Positions 8,617 through 18,568 of a DNA stretch of 64,000 bases are shown one piece after another (positions within the stretch are counted from its first letter, which is position 1; each line of letters begins with the position of its first letter). Below the pieces are notes generated by a model. The model saw only the letters and a program-made list of their open reading frames with translations. It was not told the origin of the DNA and did not search any database. The DNA is from Sphingopyxis flava (lineage in GTDB: Bacteria; Pseudomonadota; Alphaproteobacteria; Sphingomonadales; Sphingomonadaceae): the NCBI RefSeq assembly GCF_900168005.1, contig NZ_FUYP01000002.1:210927-274926 (forward strand). The letters are read 5' to 3'. Both the position numbers and the translations under genes were made by a program.

Positions 8617-11274
8617 ATGACCAAGCGGTCGATCCTTTCCAGCCTGCTACTTTTCAGCTCCGCTCTCGTCGCGCCCGCGGCGCTGGCACAGGACGCCTCC
8701 GCCAACCCCGCGCCGCAGCCCGGTGAAGACGGCGACGTCTCGATTCCAGGCGGCGGCGCGCAGGAGATTGTCGTCAATGGCCGCTTCACGCCGAATGTGG
8801 TGCGCGCGACGCCCGAGGTGGTGTCGCTCCTCTCCTCGGCCGACATCGCCCGCACGGGCGAGGGCGACATTTCGGGCTCGCTCCAGCGCGTCACCGGCCT
8901 CAGCGTGGTCGGCGGCGGTTTCGTCTATGTCCGCGGACTCGGCGACCGATACTCGCTCGCGCTTCTCAACGGCTCGCCGCTGCCAAGCCCCGAACCGCTG
9001 AAGCGCGTCGTTCCGCTCGACATCTTTCCCTCAAAAGTGATCGATTCGACGCTGGTCCAGAAGAGCTATTCGGCGAACTTTCCCGGCGAATTCGGCGGGG
9101 GCGTCATCAACCTCACCACCAAGGCCAGCCCCGGGGAGTCCTTTTTCACCCTGTCGGGTGGGATCGGCTGGGACAGCGAGACGACGAACCAGCTCGGCTA
9201 CACCTATTATGGCAGCGGCACCGACTGGACCGGCTTCGACGACGGCACGCGCGACATACCGCGCTCGCTCGCAGCGGCGCTCGCCAGCGGCAAGCCGATC
9301 CTCGAAGGCGCCGACTTCAGCGGCGAGGATCTCGAAGCAATCGCGATGGACCTCGTCAACGCACCGACGACGCTGCTTCAGCAGAATAATCATATCCCGG
9401 TGAACTGGTCGGCGGGGCTGATGGGCGGCACGACGGTTGCGCTGGCGGGCGGCGAGCTTGGGATCATCGCAACCGCGGGGATCAGCAACAAATGGCGTAC
9501 GCGCCATACGTTGCAGCAGACGTCGGTCAACGCCGACCTGTCAGGCGAACCGCAGACGAGCTTCAACCGCATCGTTACCGACGACCGCGTCGTGGCGAAC
9601 GCTTTGCTCGGCTTCGGCCTCGAGCTGGACGATCACAGGATTCGCTGGACCAGCCTTTATATCCGCGACACGCTGAAGCAGGCGCGGCTGGGGCTCGGCA
9701 CCGACCGTAATCAGTCCGACCGTGACATCATGAAACAGGACACAGCCTGGTACGAGCGGCAGCTCATCAACACGCAGCTCGTAGGCGAATTCGAGTTCGA
9801 CCGGCTCAGCGTCGACCTGCGCGGCGGCTATGCCAATTCGCAGCGCGAGGCGCCCTATGAGCGCAGCTTCACTTATGTCCGCACCAACCTGCCCGCCGAG
9901 CAGGATCCCGCCGGCGACAAGTTCGTCAATGACCTTGGTGGCAACAAGGGCGACGCGATGATCGCCTTTTCGCACCACAATGAAGATTTGTGGTCGGGCG
10001 GTGTCGACCTCTCCTACAAGCTCGCGCCCGGGATCACCGCGTCGACCGGCTATGCCTACAGCGATACGCACCGCGTCTCGTCGCGCCGCGCGTTCCAGTA
10101 TCGTGCCTCGAACCTTCCGGTCGCTGTGCAGCAGTTGCGCCCCGATTATCTTCTCTCCGATGCGACGATTCAGCTCTATGACATCACCCTGCTCGAAACC
10201 TCGGCCCAGGACGGCACCGCGGCGTTCGATGCCGAGCTTTCCACCCACGCGGGTTACGCCCAGCTTCAGGCGGGGCTGATGGCAGGGCTGAACGTCAATG
10301 CTGGCGTGCGCTATGAGAATGCAAAGCAAAAGGTTGCGCCGATCGACCTGTTCAACAGCGGTTCCTCAGCGATCGCGCAAACCAACCTCAAGAACGATTA
10401 TTGGCTGCCCGCGATCACCTTGACGTGGGAGGTTGCGCCCGACATGCAGCTTCGAGTGAACGGGTCAAAGACGATCGCGCGTCCGCAATTTCGCGAGCTG
10501 GTCGCGCAGGTTTATCAGGATCCTGAATCGAACCGCCTGTTTCGCGGCAATCCCTCGCTGACCGACTCCATCCTGTGGAATGCCGAAGCCAGGTTCGAAT
10601 GGTATTTCGACCGCGATCAGCGCGTCTCGGCCGCCGCTTTCTACAAGGCGATCGACAACCCGATCGAGGCCTATACCTCGATCTCCGATTCCTCCGTGAA
10701 CACCAGCTATGCGAACGCCCCCAAGGCAGAGCTTTATGGCGCCGAGTTCGAACTGCAGAAATATGTCCCGCTCGCGGCGGTGTCGGATGCCACCTTCTGG
10801 CAGAGCCGCCGCCTCGTGCTGATCGGCAACTATACTTATACTCAGTCAAAGATCCGCGTTCGCGATGGCGACACGACGACGATCAATGGCGCCGTGCACG
10901 ATGCGGGCGCCTATTTCTTCGATGGCTCGGCGCTCACCGGCCAGTCGGACCATCTGGTCAACCTCCAGATCGGGATCGAGGACACCGATCAGCTTTCGCA
11001 GCAAACGCTGCTCCTCACCTATGCCAGCCCGCGCGTCACCAGCCGCGGCCCCTCGGCACAGCCGGACCTGCTCGAAAAGCCCGGCCTCTCGCTCGACTTT
11101 GTCGCGCGGCAGGGGCTGATGCTGATGGGCAAGGAAATCGAACTGAAGTTCGAGGCGCGGAACCTGACCGGCCGCCGCTATCAGGAAGTGCAGGAAGCCG
11201 GCGACAACCGCGTCTACTTCAATCGCTACAAGCTGGGGCGTGTCTTCTCGCTCAGCGCGTCGGTGAAGTTCTGA
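8617..11274 (+). CDS. TonB-dependent outer-membrane receptor
   Basis: Outer-membrane transporter (885 aa) for an unknown ligand, powered by TonB. The ATG at 8617 follows AGGGG and opens a Sec signal peptide (residues 1-24, ending ALA-Q). A TonB-box-like EIVVNGR lies at about residue 51. The plug domain follows (GDISGSLQRVTGLSVVGG, then YVRGLGDRYSLALLNG), then a 22-strand-type barrel ending in aromatic FSLSASVKF. The frame is open further upstream to 8422, but that part overlaps the lipoprotein gene and lacks a signal peptide. The adjacent lipoprotein suggests a receptor/lipoprotein pair; the substrate is not deducible. Confidence 0.93.
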   Translation: MTKRSILSSLLLFSSALVAPAALAQDASANPAPQPGEDGDVSIPGGGAQEIVVNGRFTPNVVRATPEVVSLLSSADIARTGEGDISGSLQRVTGLSVVGGGFVYVRGLGDRYSLALLNGSPLPSPEPLKRVVPLDIFPSKVIDSTLVQKSYSANFPGEFGGGVINLTTKASPGESFFTLSGGIGWDSETTNQLGYTYYGSGTDWTGFDDGTRDIPRSLAAALASGKPILEGADFSGEDLEAIAMDLVNAPTTLLQQNNHIPVNWSAGLMGGTTVALAGGELGIIATAGISNKWRTRHTLQQTSVNADLSGEPQTSFNRIVTDDRVVANALLGFGLELDDHRIRWTSLYIRDTLKQARLGLGTDRNQSDRDIMKQDTAWYERQLINTQLVGEFEFDRLSVDLRGGYANSQREAPYERSFTYVRTNLPAEQDPAGDKFVNDLGGNKGDAMIAFSHHNEDLWSGGVDLSYKLAPGITASTGYAYSDTHRVSSRRAFQYRASNLPVAVQQLRPDYLLSDATIQLYDITLLETSAQDGTAAFDAELSTHAGYAQLQAGLMAGLNVNAGVRYENAKQKVAPIDLFNSGSSAIAQTNLKNDYWLPAITLTWEVAPDMQLRVNGSKTIARPQFRELVAQVYQDPESNRLFRGNPSLTDSILWNAEARFEWYFDRDQRVSAAAFYKAIDNPIEAYTSISDSSVNTSYANAPKAELYGAEFELQKYVPLAAVSDATFWQSRRLVLIGNYTYTQSKIRVRDGDTTTINGAVHDAGAYFFDGSALTGQSDHLVNLQIGIEDTDQLSQQTLLLTYASPRVTSRGPSAQPDLLEKPGLSLDFVARQGLMLMGKEIELKFEARNLTGRRYQEVQEAGDNRVYFNRYKLGRVFSLSASVKF

Positions 11275-11532
11275 TTCGGTCGTCCCTGCTGCGAGGCGGG
11301 GGAGGGAGTCCGACAATGGCGGAGGAGGAAGAGCGCTGCGCTCGGCCCCTCCGTCAGCCCTCTGGGCTGCCACCTCGCCGTCGCGGGAGACATGAATCGA
11401 AGTTGGAATGTCCCACCACCGGACTCGCCCCCCCGACAAAAAACTGTAATCTTCCCGTCAACTGATTGTCACCGATCGCCGCTAGGCGATTCGCGAGGCC
11501 GCAATTTTCAGTTTGGGGGACACGAACATCCT
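11275..11532 (+). other. Intergenic region with GC-rich hairpin before the T2SS operon
   Basis: The 258 non-coding bases include hairpin CAGCCC (11355-11360) / GGGCTG (11364-11369) within a CCCCTCCGTCAGCCC...GCTGCCACCTC context. From memory, this resembles a dispersed intergenic repeat common in sphingomonads. The segment after 11440 is less GC-rich and may hold the gsp promoter; no clear boxes were found. Confidence 0.35.
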
Positions 11533-12408
11533 ATGGCGACGCTGATGCCCGGATCGGCCATTCGGCTATCGCGTGCGCTGCCCGCCTGGCTGCGGCCGCG
11601 TTCACAGTCGGCGCGCGATCTGACACCGCGGCTCATTCTCGGACTGATCGGGGCGCTGCTCATCTGGCAGTGCGTGCGCCTGCTCTGGGCGCTTCTCGTT
11701 CCGCTGTCGCCGCTCGGCGCGTGGCAGCCAGCGACGGCACTGATTGCCCCGCCCGCCGAGCGGCGCGCCTTGTTTTCCGCCTTCGATCCCTTCTTTCGTT
11801 CGGCGGCGCAAGGGCCGGCGAGTGCGACGGTCACCTCGCTCGGCCTTAGGCTCTATGGCATTAACCTCAACGAGGCGACTGGCGGCGGGTCGGCGATCAT
11901 TGCGGGCGAGGACGGGGTGCAGGCGAGCTATGCCGTCGGCGACGAGATCGCCCCCGGGGTCAGACTCGCGGGCGTCGCATTCGACCATGTCACCCTCGAT
12001 CGCGGCGGCGCACGCGAAAGCCTGTTCCTGGATCAGAGCGGCGACCCGGCGGCGGCCCAACCGTCACTTCCCGCGCCGACGAGCGGAATCGGGGTGCCGG
12101 CTGCCAGCAGAGGGCCCAGCGGAGATTTGACGGCCGAGGCGATCAAGGCGGGCGTCCGCTTGGCGCCGCGCACGGAAAATGGACGGGTGACGGGGATCAT
12201 CGTCCAGCCGCAGGGCGATGGGTCGGCCTTCCGCGCCGCCGGGCTGCGTCCCGGCGACGTGATCCGTTCAATAGGTGGGCGCCCGATCGGCTCGGCGGGT
12301 GACGCTGCTGCACTTGCAAACCAGTTCGCACCCGGCGCGCGCCTCTCGCTCGAGGTCGAGCGCGGCGCCAACGTCGTTCCTGTCGCGATTTTCCTGTCGA
12401 ACGAATAG
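11533..12408 (+). CDS. gspC: Type II secretion system inner-membrane protein GspC
   Basis: Links the inner-membrane platform to the secretin and takes part in substrate recognition (291 aa). A cytoplasmic N-terminus is followed by a membrane helix at about residues 31-53 (LILGLIGALLIWQCVRLLW). The periplasmic homology region comes next (SLGLRLYGINLNEATGGGSA), with a C-terminal PDZ domain (about 205-288, AAGLRPGDVIRSIGGRPIG). ATG 11533 is the natural start, although its Shine-Dalgarno (GGGGGA) is about 12 bases away. It is the first gene of a 13-gene gsp operon, six bases before gspD. Confidence 0.93.
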   Translation: MATLMPGSAIRLSRALPAWLRPRSQSARDLTPRLILGLIGALLIWQCVRLLWALLVPLSPLGAWQPATALIAPPAERRALFSAFDPFFRSAAQGPASATVTSLGLRLYGINLNEATGGGSAIIAGEDGVQASYAVGDEIAPGVRLAGVAFDHVTLDRGGARESLFLDQSGDPAAAQPSLPAPTSGIGVPAASRGPSGDLTAEAIKAGVRLAPRTENGRVTGIIVQPQGDGSAFRAAGLRPGDVIRSIGGRPIGSAGDAAALANQFAPGARLSLEVERGANVVPVAIFLSNE

Positions 12409-12413
12409 GGTTT

Positions 12414-14561
12414 ATGCGTCTCAAACTGTCCTTGATGCTCGCCGCCGCACTGGCTTCCGCCACCCCGGCGCCGCTGCTTGCCCAATATACGCTGAATGTC
12501 CGCGATGCCGACATACGCGCCTTTATTCAGGATGCAGCGCGGGTTACGGGGCGCACCTTCGTGATCGACGGACGCGTCAACGGCAAGGTGTCGGTCGTCA
12601 CCGACCGGCCGCTGTCGCGCAGCGAGTATTTCGAGATTTTCCTCGCGACCCTGCGTTCGAACGGCCTTGTCGCAGTGCCTGGGCCCAGCGGCAGCTATCG
12701 CATCCAGCCGATCGACGGCGCGGCGTCGCAGCCGGGCCGCATCGGAAGCGCGCGTGCCGCCCAAAACCAGTTTGTGACCGAGATTATCCGCCTGCGGCAC
12801 ATCGACGCAGTGGCCGCGGTCGAAACCCTGCGGCCGCTCGTGAGCCCTCAGGGATCGCTGACTGCGAACCGCAACGCGAACAGTCTCGTCGTCGCCGACT
12901 TCGCCGACAATATCCGGCGCATCCGCGCGCTTGCGGCCAGCATCGACCGTGACAGTTCGACGAGCCAGATCGTCACGCTCAAAAATGCCGGTGCGCGCGA
13001 GATTGCCGCTGCGCTCCAGGCGCTGGTTCCTGCCGCCGGCGAGGGGGCGCAGGCCCCGGTTGCGATCGTTCCGATCGACAGTAGCAATGCGATCGCGCTG
13101 AGGGGCGACCAGGCGCTCGTTTCCCGCTTCGTCGCGATGGCGAATGATCTTGACCGCAAGGCGGCGGGCGGCACCGAGCTGCGCGTCTACTGGCTCGAAC
13201 ATGCCAATGCCGAAACCCTGCTCCCAACCTTGCAGCAACTTGTGGGAGGCGGCAGCGATCCCGCACAGAAGGCGGGACTGTCCCCCGCCTCGTCATCCTC
13301 TTCCGACGCCGGCGGCGGCGCGGCGGCCGCGGCGGCGTCTGTCTCTACAGGCACTTCGGGGGGCAGCATCGCGACGCGCGGCCCCGCGATCGTCACGCGC
13401 TACGAAGGCGCCAATGCGATCATCGTCGCTGCCAATGCCGATGTACAGCGCCAGCTCGGCGAGTTGATCCGGCAGCTCGACACCCGGCGTCCGCAGGTGC
13501 TGGTCGAGGCGATCGTGGTCGAGATTGGCGACGATGCGGCAAAGAAGCTCGGCGTCCAGTTCCTTCTCGGGGGCAAGAACATTCCCTTCGCCGCGACAAG
13601 CTATAGCAATGCCTCGCCCAACATATTGACGCTTGGCGGCGCCTATGCCGCGCATGAGCTCTCGCAGGAAACGACGACGGTGAACGGCGACACCATCGTC
13701 ACCCAGCAGAACAGCTCGCTCGGCAACAGCTTGCAGGAGGCCGCTGCAGCGTCGCTTCTCTCGGCGACCGGGGGTTTTGCGGGTTTTGCAGGGGATATCG
13801 GCAAGAACACCGTGTTTGGCGCGATCATCAATGCCGTGAAATCCGACACCACGTCGAACCTGCTCGCCACCCCTCACATCGTCACGCTCGACAACCAGCA
13901 GGCGAAGTTCCTCGTGGGTCAGGAGGTGCCGATCACCACCGGCGAGGCACTTTCCGACAATTTCGACAACGCCTTCCGCACCGTCCAGCGCGAGGAGGTC
14001 GGCATCAAGCTCGAGGTCACACCGCAGGTAAACGGCGCCGGCGAAGTCAAGATGTTCATCCGGCAGGAAGTGTCGAGCGTCGCCGGGCCAGTCTCGTCGC
14101 GCAACGCCGACCTCATTCTCAACAAGCGGTCGTTCGAGACCGTGCTGACCGTCGATGACGGCGAGATGTTTGCAATCGGCGGGCTGCTCAATGATGATGA
14201 GCGCCGCACGATCGAGCGTATTCCGCTGCTCAGCGACATTCCGCTGATCGGCGAGCTGTTCAAATCGCGCAGCCGAAGCCGTGCCAAGACCAATCTGATG
14301 GTTTTCATCCGCCCGACGATTCTGCGCAATCGCGCGGACAATGCCGCGCTCACCGCGCGCCGCTACGGCTATATCCGCGACTTTCAGCGCCAGCGCAATC
14401 CCGACCAGGAGCCCGCGATCGACGCCTTGGTGCGCGACTATCTTGGCACCGTGCCGCCCGCTCCAAGCGCGCCCAGTGCCGCCGACGTCACAATAGCGCC
14501 GGCGGCACCGATGCCGGTCGATATCCCGCCGTCGGCCGGTTCGGAGGGAGGGCAGCCGTGA
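12414..14561 (+). CDS. gspD: Type II secretion system secretin GspD
   Basis: Outer-membrane secretin forming the exit pore of the T2SS (715 aa). It has a Sec signal peptide of about 24 residues. An N0 domain (YTLNVRDADIRAFIQDAARVTG) and N1-N3 domains follow, with a Ser/Gly/Ala-rich loop at about residues 290-320. The C-terminal secretin core contains VGQEVPITTGE, EEVGIKLEVTPQV and GGLLNDDERRTIERIPLLSDIP. The tail after about residue 650 is Pro/Ala-rich, and no separate pilotin gene is nearby. The stop overlaps the GTG of gspE. Confidence 0.97.
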   Translation: MRLKLSLMLAAALASATPAPLLAQYTLNVRDADIRAFIQDAARVTGRTFVIDGRVNGKVSVVTDRPLSRSEYFEIFLATLRSNGLVAVPGPSGSYRIQPIDGAASQPGRIGSARAAQNQFVTEIIRLRHIDAVAAVETLRPLVSPQGSLTANRNANSLVVADFADNIRRIRALAASIDRDSSTSQIVTLKNAGAREIAAALQALVPAAGEGAQAPVAIVPIDSSNAIALRGDQALVSRFVAMANDLDRKAAGGTELRVYWLEHANAETLLPTLQQLVGGGSDPAQKAGLSPASSSSSDAGGGAAAAAASVSTGTSGGSIATRGPAIVTRYEGANAIIVAANADVQRQLGELIRQLDTRRPQVLVEAIVVEIGDDAAKKLGVQFLLGGKNIPFAATSYSNASPNILTLGGAYAAHELSQETTTVNGDTIVTQQNSSLGNSLQEAAAASLLSATGGFAGFAGDIGKNTVFGAIINAVKSDTTSNLLATPHIVTLDNQQAKFLVGQEVPITTGEALSDNFDNAFRTVQREEVGIKLEVTPQVNGAGEVKMFIRQEVSSVAGPVSSRNADLILNKRSFETVLTVDDGEMFAIGGLLNDDERRTIERIPLLSDIPLIGELFKSRSRSRAKTNLMVFIRPTILRNRADNAALTARRYGYIRDFQRQRNPDQEPAIDALVRDYLGTVPPAPSAPSAADVTIAPAAPMPVDIPPSAGSEGGQP

Positions 14562-16051
14562 GCGACGGCGATCCGGTCGTTCCGCATCCCACAGCGCCGG
14601 TCGACATTCCCTACGGCTTTGCGCGCGCGCACGGCGTCGTGATCGCGCCCGATGGCGACGGGCGCTGGATTGCTACGCTGCGCGAAGGCGGCGACGCCGC
14701 CGTGCTGATCGAGGTGAAGCGCTACCTTGCGCAGCCGCTGCGCGTCGCCAGCGCCAGTGCCGCCGATTTCGACCGGCTGCTCTCCGACCATTATGCCGTT
14801 GATGCGACGAGCGCGATGGCGGGGTCGCTCGACGGTGGCGATCTCGATCTCACCCTGCCGAGCGCCGAGGATCTGCTCGACAGCGCCGACGACGCCCCCG
14901 CGATCCGTCTGATCAATGCCATTATCGCCGAAGCCGTCCGGCAGGGCGTCAGCGACATCCATATCGAGCCCTATGAAAGCGGACTCGTCGTACGGATGCG
15001 CACCGACGGTGTGTTGCGCGAGCATCTACGCATGCCGCCGCACGTTGCGCCGGTAATCGTCAGCCGCATCAAGGTGATGGCGCGGCTCGACATCGCTGAA
15101 CGGCGCGTGCCGCAGGACGGGCGTATCGCGCTGACGCTCGCGGGCAAAGCGATCGACGTGCGCGTCTCCACGCTCCCCAGCCGCGCCGGCGAGCGGGTCG
15201 TGCTGCGCATTCTCGACAAGGACACGGCAGGGATCGACTTCGATGTGCTCGGCCTGTCGGGCGAGGCTGACCGCATCCTTCGCGAGGCGCTCGCGGAGCC
15301 CAATGGCATCATCCTCGTCACGGGTCCGACGGGATCGGGCAAGACAACGACGCTCTACGCGGCGCTCAAGCAGCTGAACGATGGCCAGCGCAATATCCTG
15401 ACCGTCGAGGACCCGGTCGAATATGCGGTCGACGGCGTCGGTCAGACGCAGGTCAACGCGAAGGTCGGGCTCGATTTTGCGGCGGGGCTGCGGGCGATCC
15501 TGCGCCAGGATCCCGACGTCGTGATGGTTGGCGAAATTCGCGACCGCGAGACAGCCGACATCGCGGTGCAGGCATCGCTCACTGGCCACCTCGTCCTCTC
15601 GACCGTCCACACCAACGATGCGGTGGGAGCGATCACGCGCCTCAAGGATCTGAAGGTCGAGCCGTTTCTTCTCGCCTCGACGCTTCGTGCTGTCATCGCG
15701 CAGCGGCTCGTGCGACGGCTGTGCGACCAATGCCACGAACCGGTGCAGGCCGACCAGGGCGTCGCCGCAATGCTCGGGCTTGATGCCGGTACGCTCATCT
15801 GGCGGCCCAGGGGCTGCGAGGCATGCGGCCATACGGGCTTCAAGGGGCGCATCGGTGTGTTCGAGGCGATCAAGGTCGATGAAACGGTCCGTCGCTACAT
15901 CTATGCGGGCGGCGATGAGGCTCTGATCGCCAGACACGCCTTCTTGAAGGCACCGACGCTCGCCAGCGCGGCGCGCGCGATGGTCGCCAAGGGGCTGACT
16001 ACGCCCGAGGAGGCAGTTCGCGTCGCACGGCGTGAGGATGTCGATGCCTGA
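14558..16051 (+). CDS. gspE: Type II secretion ATPase GspE
   Basis: Cytoplasmic hexameric ATPase that drives pseudopilus assembly (497 aa). The GTG start overlaps the gspD stop (GTGA). The core shows Walker A GPTGSGKTTT, Asp box, Walker B DPDVVMVGEIRD and the His box. A tetracysteine zinc module (CDQC ... CEAC) sits near the C-terminus, as in typical GspE. The ATG of gspF lies inside its last codons. Confidence 0.97.
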   Translation: MSDGDPVVPHPTAPVDIPYGFARAHGVVIAPDGDGRWIATLREGGDAAVLIEVKRYLAQPLRVASASAADFDRLLSDHYAVDATSAMAGSLDGGDLDLTLPSAEDLLDSADDAPAIRLINAIIAEAVRQGVSDIHIEPYESGLVVRMRTDGVLREHLRMPPHVAPVIVSRIKVMARLDIAERRVPQDGRIALTLAGKAIDVRVSTLPSRAGERVVLRILDKDTAGIDFDVLGLSGEADRILREALAEPNGIILVTGPTGSGKTTTLYAALKQLNDGQRNILTVEDPVEYAVDGVGQTQVNAKVGLDFAAGLRAILRQDPDVVMVGEIRDRETADIAVQASLTGHLVLSTVHTNDAVGAITRLKDLKVEPFLLASTLRAVIAQRLVRRLCDQCHEPVQADQGVAAMLGLDAGTLIWRPRGCEACGHTGFKGRIGVFEAIKVDETVRRYIYAGGDEALIARHAFLKAPTLASAARAMVAKGLTTPEEAVRVARREDVDA

Positions 16052-17261
16052 CTATCGCTATGTTGCGATCGACCGCCAGGGCCGCGAGCGCAAGGGGCGG
16101 CTGAGGGCGGTGAACGACGATAGCGCGCGCGCCGACCTGATCCGGCGGCATTTCCACATTGTCGCACTCGAACCCGCGGGCGCGCGCGCGTCTGCGGGAC
16201 GCCCGCTGCTCGTCTTTCGCCGCAACCGGCTGTCGGCCAGGGAACTTGCGCTTTTCACCCGGCAGCTTGCGACGCTTGCCGAGGTCGCGCCGCTCGAGGA
16301 AGCGCTGCGCACCCTCACGCGCCAGAGTGAGGCTGAAAGCGTGCGGCTCGTCATCGGCGATGTTCATGCCGCTCTTCTTGAAGGCCGCCGGCTCGCCGAT
16401 GCGATGGCACGGCAGGCGCCGAGCTTTCCGCCGCTTTATCGTGCGATGGTCGCCGCGGGCGAAACCACGGGCAGCCTGACGGTCATCCTCGCGCGTCTCG
16501 CTGACCTGCTCGAACGCCAGGCGGTGGTGCGCGGAAAGCTCGTCGCGGCGCTCGCCTATCCGATCGTGCTCGCGGTGGTTGCGATCGGCGTGGTCGCAGC
16601 GCTGATGATCTTCGTCGTCCCGCGCGTCGTCGAGCAGTTTACCGATGTCGGGCAGCAGCTCCCCTTTCTGACCCGCGCTGTCATCGCCCTGTCAAATTTC
16701 GCGGCGAACTGGTGGTGGCTCCTTGCATTGCTTATCGCGCTCGCGGTCTTTTGCTGGGTGAGCGCAATGCGCCGCCCGGCGTTCAAGGCGCGCGTCGATG
16801 CCCGGCTTCTGCGCTTGCCGCTCATCGGGCGGCTGCTTCGCGACCTCTACGCCGCGCGCTTCGCGCGAACGCTCGCGACGATGGTGTCTAGCCGTCTGCC
16901 GCTGGTCGAAGGGCTGCGCTTGACCGTTCCGACGATCCGCAACGCGGCGCTTGCCGGAGCGACGGCTGCGCTCGTCGATCAGGTGCGCGCCGGGGGCAGC
17001 CTGTCGGCGGCGCTGCGCGACTCGGAGGTGTTTCCGCCGCTTCTTGTCTACATGACCGCGAGCGGGGAGAGCGCAGGTCGGCTCGAGCCGATGCTCGAGC
17101 GCGCGGCGGATTATCTCGAGCGTGAATTCGATCGTTTCACGGCCGCGTCGATGGCGTTACTCGAGCCTGTCATAATTGTCGTGATGGGGTCGTGTGTCGC
17201 GCTGATCATCCTCGCGATTCTCTTGCCCATTCTCCAGTTGCAGAACCTTGCAGGACTATGA
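16044..17261 (+). CDS. gspF: Type II secretion platform protein GspF
   Basis: Polytopic inner-membrane platform protein (405 aa) contacting GspE and GspL. Two T2SF domains (about residues 65-190 and 270-390) surround three membrane helices (about 170-190, 215-240 and 375-400). Start choice: ATG 16044 has GTGAGG at 16032-16037 in the correct place. The in-frame GTG 16032 and ATG 16038 coincide with that site and are less likely. It overlaps gspE by eight bases. Confidence 0.95.
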   Translation: MPDYRYVAIDRQGRERKGRLRAVNDDSARADLIRRHFHIVALEPAGARASAGRPLLVFRRNRLSARELALFTRQLATLAEVAPLEEALRTLTRQSEAESVRLVIGDVHAALLEGRRLADAMARQAPSFPPLYRAMVAAGETTGSLTVILARLADLLERQAVVRGKLVAALAYPIVLAVVAIGVVAALMIFVVPRVVEQFTDVGQQLPFLTRAVIALSNFAANWWWLLALLIALAVFCWVSAMRRPAFKARVDARLLRLPLIGRLLRDLYAARFARTLATMVSSRLPLVEGLRLTVPTIRNAALAGATAALVDQVRAGGSLSAALRDSEVFPPLLVYMTASGESAGRLEPMLERAADYLEREFDRFTAASMALLEPVIIVVMGSCVALIILAILLPILQLQNLAGL

Positions 17262-17264
17262 AAA

Positions 17265-17753
17265 ATGTCGCTGATGAAGCTCATCCTTAGCCTGATGCTC
17301 GACACTGCGCGCCCCAGACCGCGCCGCCGCCGCAGGGGCGAGAGCGGCTTCACCCTCACCGAGCTGATGGTCGTCATCTTCATCATCGGGCTGCTTGCGA
17401 CGGTCGTGATGATCAACGTACTGCCGAGCCAGGACCGCGCGATGGTCACCAAGGCAAAGGCCGATATCGCGCAGCTTGAAGGTGCGCTGGAGCAGTATCG
17501 GCTCGATAATCTGGTTTACCCGTCCACAAGCGATGGGCTGAATGCGCTCGTCACACCGCCGCCGTCGCTCGCCCAGCCCGAACGCTATCGCCGCGGCGGC
17601 TATATCAAGAAGCTGCCCGCGGACCCCTGGGGCCGGCCCTATTTGTATCAGACGCCGGGCCCGAATGGCGCCGCCTTCGATATCTGGTCGATGGGTGCCG
17701 ACGGTGCGCCGGGCGGGACAGATGAAAATGCCGACATCCACGGAGAGAGCTGA
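17265..17753 (+). CDS. gspG: Major pseudopilin GspG
   Basis: Main subunit of the T2SS pseudopilus (162 aa). The basic leader is about 28 residues and rather long. It ends at the prepilin peptidase site G|FTLTELMV, with Glu at +5. A hydrophobic helix follows. The globular part has the family's LPADPWGRPYLY and a C-terminal calcium-site-type segment (SMGADGAPGG, DENADI). It starts three bases after gspF, and gspH begins inside its last codons. Confidence 0.95.
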   Translation: MSLMKLILSLMLDTARPRPRRRRRGESGFTLTELMVVIFIIGLLATVVMINVLPSQDRAMVTKAKADIAQLEGALEQYRLDNLVYPSTSDGLNALVTPPPSLAQPERYRRGGYIKKLPADPWGRPYLYQTPGPNGAAFDIWSMGADGAPGGTDENADIHGES

Positions 17754-18204
17754 GCCTTTTTCGCGCGAAGGCGGCTTCACGCTCGTCGAACTGATGGTCG
17801 TGCTGGCCATTCTCGCGCTCGCCGCGACAGCCGTCGTCCTCACTATCCCTGGAGAGGAACGCAGCGTGCGGGGCGAGGCCGACAGGCTCGCCGCACGCCT
17901 TGCCGCCGCGCGCGATGTCGCTGTGATCGAGGGGCGCAGCGTCGCCGTCGACCTCGCGCCGTCGGGCTATGGTTTTGCACGGCGGGTGGATGGCACGTGG
18001 CAGCCGCTCCCCGGCCGTGCCTTCGAGCAGCGCAGCTGGCCCGACGCGCTTCGTTTCAACGCAGGCAGTGGCCATGGCGTGACGCGGATCCTTTTCGATC
18101 GTGTCGGCACCAGTCCGACCCCGCAAACGCTCGTGCTGACCGGCGGCGACGCGCGCGAGGTCGTGCGCGTGTCAGCGACAGGGGAGGTAAGCCGTGGCCC
18201 GTGA
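17728..18204 (+). CDS. gspH: Minor pseudopilin GspH
   Basis: Minor pseudopilin of the T2SS tip/shaft (158 aa). The short leader ends REG|GFTLVELMVV with Glu +5. The globular part includes GSGHGVTRILFDRVGTSPTPQT, in the style of the FimT/GspH domain (only part is quoted here as a landmark). ATG 17728 has GGGCGGGA about nine bases upstream; ATG 17722 is an alternative. It overlaps gspG by 26 bases and gspI by 11. Confidence 0.9.
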   Translation: MPTSTERAEPFSREGGFTLVELMVVLAILALAATAVVLTIPGEERSVRGEADRLAARLAAARDVAVIEGRSVAVDLAPSGYGFARRVDGTWQPLPGRAFEQRSWPDALRFNAGSGHGVTRILFDRVGTSPTPQTLVLTGGDAREVVRVSATGEVSRGP

Positions 18205-18568
18205 GGTTCCGGCCGGCGAGGGCGGCTTCACCCTCCTGGAAATGCTGGTCGCGCTCAGTATCATCAGCATCGCGGCGCTGACGCTGGTGCGGCTCGATGC
18301 CTATGCCGTGCGCACCGCGGGCGACCTTGACGAAAGCACCATGGCAGGCATCGTCGCCCACAATCGTGCGGTTGAGCTGTGGACCGACCCCGCCCCGCCG
18401 ACGATCGGGGCGAGCACGAGCCGCGTCGCCAATGCCGGACGCGAATGGCGGGTCGACCAGCGCGTCGCGAAGACCGCCGACGACAGTCTGCTGCGCATCG
18501 ACCTGACCGTCCGGCCCCACCGCGGCCGCGGGCGGGCGGTGCTCACCATCATCCGGTCGGCGAGATGA
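18194..18568 (+). CDS. gspI: Minor pseudopilin GspI
   Basis: Minor pseudopilin that starts the tip complex with GspJ and GspK (124 aa). The GTG start at 18194 is supported by GGGGAGG at 18181-18187. The leader is short, EGG|FTLLEMLVAL with Glu +5. The rest is a small T2SSI domain (EWRVDQRV ... LLRIDLTV). The stop overlaps the gspJ ATG (ATGA). Confidence 0.92.
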   Translation: MAREVPAGEGGFTLLEMLVALSIISIAALTLVRLDAYAVRTAGDLDESTMAGIVAHNRAVELWTDPAPPTIGASTSRVANAGREWRVDQRVAKTADDSLLRIDLTVRPHRGRGRAVLTIIRSAR